NCBI RefSeq assembly: GCF_000005505.3
Contig: NC_016131.3
Span: 19,117,501-19,181,500, forward strand
Origin: Brachypodium distachyon
Lineage: Eukaryota > Streptophyta > Magnoliopsida > Poales > Poaceae
Length of the DNA stretch: 64,000 nt
Reading direction: 5' to 3'
Positions 60,589 to 64,000 of the stretch are shown in pieces. A program made the position numbers and the translations under genes. Within the stretch, counting starts at the first letter, position 1; every line of letters begins with the position of its first letter. The notes under the pieces were generated by a model. That model searched no databases. It worked only from the letters and a program-made list of their open reading frames with translations, and was not told the origin of the DNA.

Positions 60589-62919
60589 TTAGTGTCTCTG
60601 TTGTTCTGAAGCCTGGGTTTAACGTGTTTTGCGAGGCAAAGGGATTCCCAAAGCAAATGGAGCACTCTGGATACCATCATGCATGCATGACAGCATGAGT
60701 CAAATTTTGGACTCAAGATAATACTCTCTCCGTCCAATAAAAATGTTTCAAGTTTGTCAAAATTTGGATGTACCTAAACATGATTTTGTGTATAGATGCA
60801 TTCAAATTTAATCAAAATTAAGACATCCTTTGTTAGACAAGACGAATAGTTTTTTTAGCAAATCTGTTATTTTCAATGTTTCGTCCCGGGGTCCCAAATT
60901 TCGGGAGACCGTGTTAAGGTTTTAAATTCGTGTCCCCTTTCGATAGGAAAAACTATCGTGTGCATTTCCAATCGACTGTACTTCGTTTTCACACTACACA
61001 GCTATCAAATTGCAAGTTTAAATGGTCATAGAATGCACGGATACAATACACTACTCCACCACACACTTCATATGCCATCGTCCTACGATGCTTCATCCTT
61101 GATCAGTTGATCTCATACGACGGGCAATGGTTTCGATGGAAATCTTTCATTGGCCATGTGCGTTCTCGTTTGGATTCAAGGCAAGGAAATCCACACGCAC
61201 GAAATCCCCAAGACCACCAAAGATGATTTTAGGGTTCACCAGGATCACCTCCAAAAACAGTAAAAACCACAGGTAAATACAAAAAATCATAGTATTGTAC
61301 TAAAAAACAAAAGGAAATCACAAATATTCCAAAGGATAATAAATTTATGCCCGTCCAATGACTCCAGAAACAATGTTTTGTTGCCTCACAATGAACATTG
61401 AAATACCCACTATAGCATTTCTGTCATTTCCTAACAATGAACATGGTTCGCAACACCTCCAGAGAACTTGGTCTGCATAAAACTTAACTCAAAAGATGCT
61501 AAGCCAATTGATTTAACCGATGCACTTTATCCTTGGACAATACTTCGACATAAACCTCTTCTTTATCCTTACCTGGAAAACAGAAGTGGAGGACGTTAAT
61601 TGGGCTAAAAAGGAATAAATATGACTTACAATTCAATTCTTACAATCTGATAGTAAAATATAACAGGTCGGACAAGAGCTATGTCACAAGTATGTTTAGC
61701 TAATTATCTGGCTCATCAGGACACTGTCTACGGTTTCGTTAATGAAGCTGGGATGACAAAAACCCGTTTGCTTCAGCTCAACTGATGTCTAACAGCGTTC
61801 AAACTTGTACAAGCATAAGTACGAGACAACAAAATCTGCTAGTTAGGAAAGCACAGCAAGAAGTGAACTCTCATAACCATAGCGTGGCATTTGTACTGAC
61901 AGAATCAAACGCTAGCTAAATACCCTGATAAATTGCAAGAAAGTGCAATAAGGCCCACCTTTAACAGAACAAAATCTGATTGACAAATAATTGAATCTAA
62001 TGGAGTAGCTGACTGTAATTGCCGAATACTAAATGCTTAAAAGACTGGCATTTTGATCCCAAGTTAACTGACAGAGGAGTTAAAAAATGGTGCCGGTTTG
62101 ATCATCAAGCAAACTTGAACATACATATACACTTGGCTATTTAAATCTGGACCATTCCACAATTTGCAATTGAAAACTTATTGTGTACTACAAATTTGGA
62201 GCTTCGTGTTAAGAAAAATCATTGTGCCGATAAATTATCACAAGGACAAAAGAAAATTGTTGGCTCCGCGCGCCGACCAAACCAAAACTTCAACTTCAGA
62301 GTAAGGCATGCATGATAACTCATGAAAAGAGAGAGCATCTAATCATATATTTTACTACGCAGATTATTGTAAAGTCGTATTAGGCTTGTATAGAAGCAGA
62401 AAAATGACAAAGCTACCCCCCACAGAATGAACTCGTCAATTCACATAAATTACAAATGGTGAAAACCAAGACATATCAATTCTACAAAGGCGGATATTGA
62501 CTTCATTTCACCTAAAGAGATGACATTAATCAAATGCTCAAGCTTTAAACAAAACATGTGTATGCATCCTTGAAAGGCTTAAAAACCTGAAACAGCCCAC
62601 CGCAGAACCTGTAGTTTGGTAGCAGAAACATACCTCGTCTCTGGCTGCTGAGAATTGAGATGTCCCTCAAGAGGTACTGCTTCCCCTACTGCTTCCACGC
62701 TCCTCCTCAGCACAATTTGTTACAGGCAATCTGTGAGAATCCATAGAACTAGAGAGAGTGAGAGATGAAACTAATTCGTCCCTCGACCTGCAGGAAGTCA
62801 GAGGAGGACGAGATGTTGCTGGATTAATGCATAAGATCAGCCGCTGGACGACAAGCGGACCGTAGAAATCTATTCTCAGGAATATTCATGCATAATGAAG
62901 CATTTCTGCTACAAGCATA
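60589..62919. other. Intergenic, between Helitron 3 and DiSUMO-like copy 2
   Basis: The first 85 bases complete repeat unit B of the DSUL1 upstream region. A diverged MITE-like sequence lies at about 60724-60850 (CTCTCTCCGTCCAATAAAAA). The rest (60851-62919) has no recognised gene. It could hold a 3' exon or UTR of DiSUMO-like copy 2, but none is demonstrable. Confidence 0.45.
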
Positions 62920-63507
62920 CTACGAGAGTTTTGGATATGCTAGAAATATATCACCTCGGCGGAGGCGTAGAAGGCCAGGAAGGCTGCTGTTCAAAAACGT
63001 CTCATCCTCATCCTCCACCCCGAGTTCTGCCAGCGTCATTTCAGGATGAGGAAACCTGTTTTGATATACAAAAACTAGCTCATGGTATCGAGCAGTGGGT
63101 ACCATGGCATAGTAGTAATTCATCAAGCTCTGAATCTTGTCAGTCCTCCGCATGGTGCGGGTGAACTGACGCCGTTTAAAGTCGACGATCACGGCGGTGA
63201 CGAACACGCGAGGCGAGATCTCAGGGAGGAACCGGATCTCGTCGCCGTCCTTCAGATTGTAATCTGCCGGCATCTTGTTGTAGTAGAGCAGCCTGTCGTT
63301 GCCGCGGTGGACGAATAAGCCATCCCCATCCTCGACGGTGGGCACCATGTCGTAGTAGAAGCGCATCAGGTCCTGAAGCTTGTTGGTGCTTCGCATGGTG
63401 CGGCTCAGCCTGCGCCCTTCCTGGTCCGTCACAACGGGGGTGACGAACTGCTCCATCGCTGGCTCGGCGTCCTTCCCCTTCATCTTCTTCCCTGCCGGAG
63501 CCGACAT
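62920..63507 (-). CDS. DiSUMO-like protein, copy 2 (C-terminus probably frameshifted)
   Basis: The open frame has 195 residues with two SUMO-like domains: about 20-95 (FVTPVVTDQEGRRLSRTMRS, then LKDGDEIRFLP) and about 101-170 (VFVTAVIVDFKRRQFTRTMR, then ELGVEDEDE). The start at 63507 gives a short basic leader (MSAPAGKKMKGKD). After VEDEDE the frame continues as FLNSSLPGLLRLRRGDIFLA, which does not look like a SUMO fold end. In another frame the same DNA reads VFEQQPSWPSTPPPR and stops at 62951-62953. That matches the position and hydrophobic start of the last strand in copy 1 (DVINVKAY). A two-base insertion (an extra GA in the GATGAGGATGAGAC run, about 62999-63015) would explain this. A 3' intron is an alternative. 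No Gly-Gly terminus is seen either way. Confidence 0.75.
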   Translation of the reverse strand: MSAPAGKKMKGKDAEPAMEQFVTPVVTDQEGRRLSRTMRSTNKLQDLMRFYYDMVPTVEDGDGLFVHRGNDRLLYYNKMPADYNLKDGDEIRFLPEISPRVFVTAVIVDFKRRQFTRTMRRTDKIQSLMNYYYAMVPTARYHELVFVYQNRFPHPEMTLAELGVEDEDETFLNSSLPGLLRLRRGDIFLAYPKLS

Positions 63508-63548
63508 CGTCAGCCGATACGGACGTCGGTTTCCGGCACCTAATGCCT

Positions 63549-63832
63549 AGCTGTGGTTGCGGTGCTTGTGTTGTCTTTGTTGGGTTGCGTGGGAGCGGCG
63601 GCGCCCGGAGAGTATCTATATCTACCTATTAAATTTGCAGCTGGTGTCCACTGCCCAGCTGTGGTTGCGGTGCTTGTGTTGTTGTCTTTGCTGGATTGCG
63701 TGGGACAGGCGGCGCCCGGAGAGTATCTATATCTGTCTACCTATTAAATTCACAGCTGGTGTCTTTGCTGGATTGCTGGATTGCTTGTGTTGTTGTCTTT
63801 GCTGGATTGCGTGGGAGGAGCGGCGCCCGGAC
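63549..63832. repeat. Tandem repeat spanning the core promoter of DiSUMO-like copy 2
   Basis: Units starting AGCTGTGGTTGCGGTGCTTG lie at 63549 and 63657 (period 108). A partial third runs from 63783 (GCTTGTGTTGTTGTCTTTGC) to about 63832. The first two each contain CGGCGCCCGGAGAGTATCTA followed by TATC..CTATTAAAT, so possible core promoter and leader sequences are present twice, with a third, partial copy further upstream. Confidence 0.9.
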
Positions 63833-64000
63833 TGTATCACCACTGCACAATGGGCTTGGCCTAAGATCACATCGAGCCAGCCAACACCCCAACACGCGCG
63901 AAATTAGTGGGCCTAACTCGAAGTCAGCAATGAGCTAAGCAACCCCTAGCTCAGCAACAACACTTTTGACAACCAGGGGTTTAAGTGTTTATCGCTCGAG
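63833..64000. other. Window end, nothing recognised
   Basis: Short upstream flank of DiSUMO-like copy 2. No gene or element was recognised before the window ends. Confidence 0.4.

Overview
This window is nuclear DNA from a grass, most likely a compact-genome member of the Pooideae (Brachypodium-like). The evidence is plant gene families with GT-AG introns, GC-rich monocot first exons, many small CTCCCTCCG-type Stowaway MITEs with TA target duplications, an Angela/BARE-type Copia LTR, nonautonomous Helitrons, and a DiSUMO-like gene pair of a type described in grasses. About ten protein genes lie in 64 kb with no intact large retrotransposon, which argues against a large Triticeae genome. The species itself is inference.

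Layout: (1) 1-9.4 kb holds three tandem plus-strand L-type lectin receptor kinases; the first carries one in-frame stop. (2) 9.4-14.1 kb is intergenic and contains Helitron 1. (3) 14.1 kb has a complete U6 snRNA gene with its own Pol III promoter. (4) 15.4-17.3 kb is a two-exon beta-hexosaminidase (GH20). (5) 19.0-20.6 kb is Helitron 2, carrying a DUF1645-like gene fragment. (6) 22.1-32.2 kb is a 20-exon importin-5/karyopherin gene (1,119 aa), with one GC-AG intron and a tandemly duplicated splice acceptor. (7) 35.5 kb is an intronless RAP2.11-like AP2/ERF factor. (8) 38.5-39.6 kb (minus) is an intronless CDKF-like kinase. (9) 41.0-44.0 kb (minus) is a five-exon alpha-tubulin of the TUA3/TUA5 class. 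(10) 47.7-48.5 kb is an acidic single-span membrane protein. (11) 49.9-53.9 kb is 40S ribosomal protein SA (uS2). (12) 54.2-57.0 kb holds a truncated LINE with a 17-bp target duplication and an Angela-type solo LTR. (13) 57.1-63.5 kb (minus) holds two DiSUMO-like genes, separated by Helitron 3, which carries a decayed TIFY/JAZ fragment.

The genes are unrelated in function except for the two tandem families (LecRK and DiSUMO-like). The order importin-5 - RAP2.11-like ERF - TUA3/5-class alpha-tubulin matches, from memory, the Arabidopsis At5g19770-At5g19820 neighbourhood. It therefore looks like a microsyntenic block kept since before the monocot-eudicot split. Younger change comes from tandem duplication and from Helitron and MITE insertion. 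In two cases an uninterrupted duplicate inside the window shows the empty site.

Exon boundaries were derived by hand from splice signals, reading-frame continuity and family knowledge. Reading frames close exactly for every multi-exon gene given. Family names rest on recognised motifs; no database search was run.
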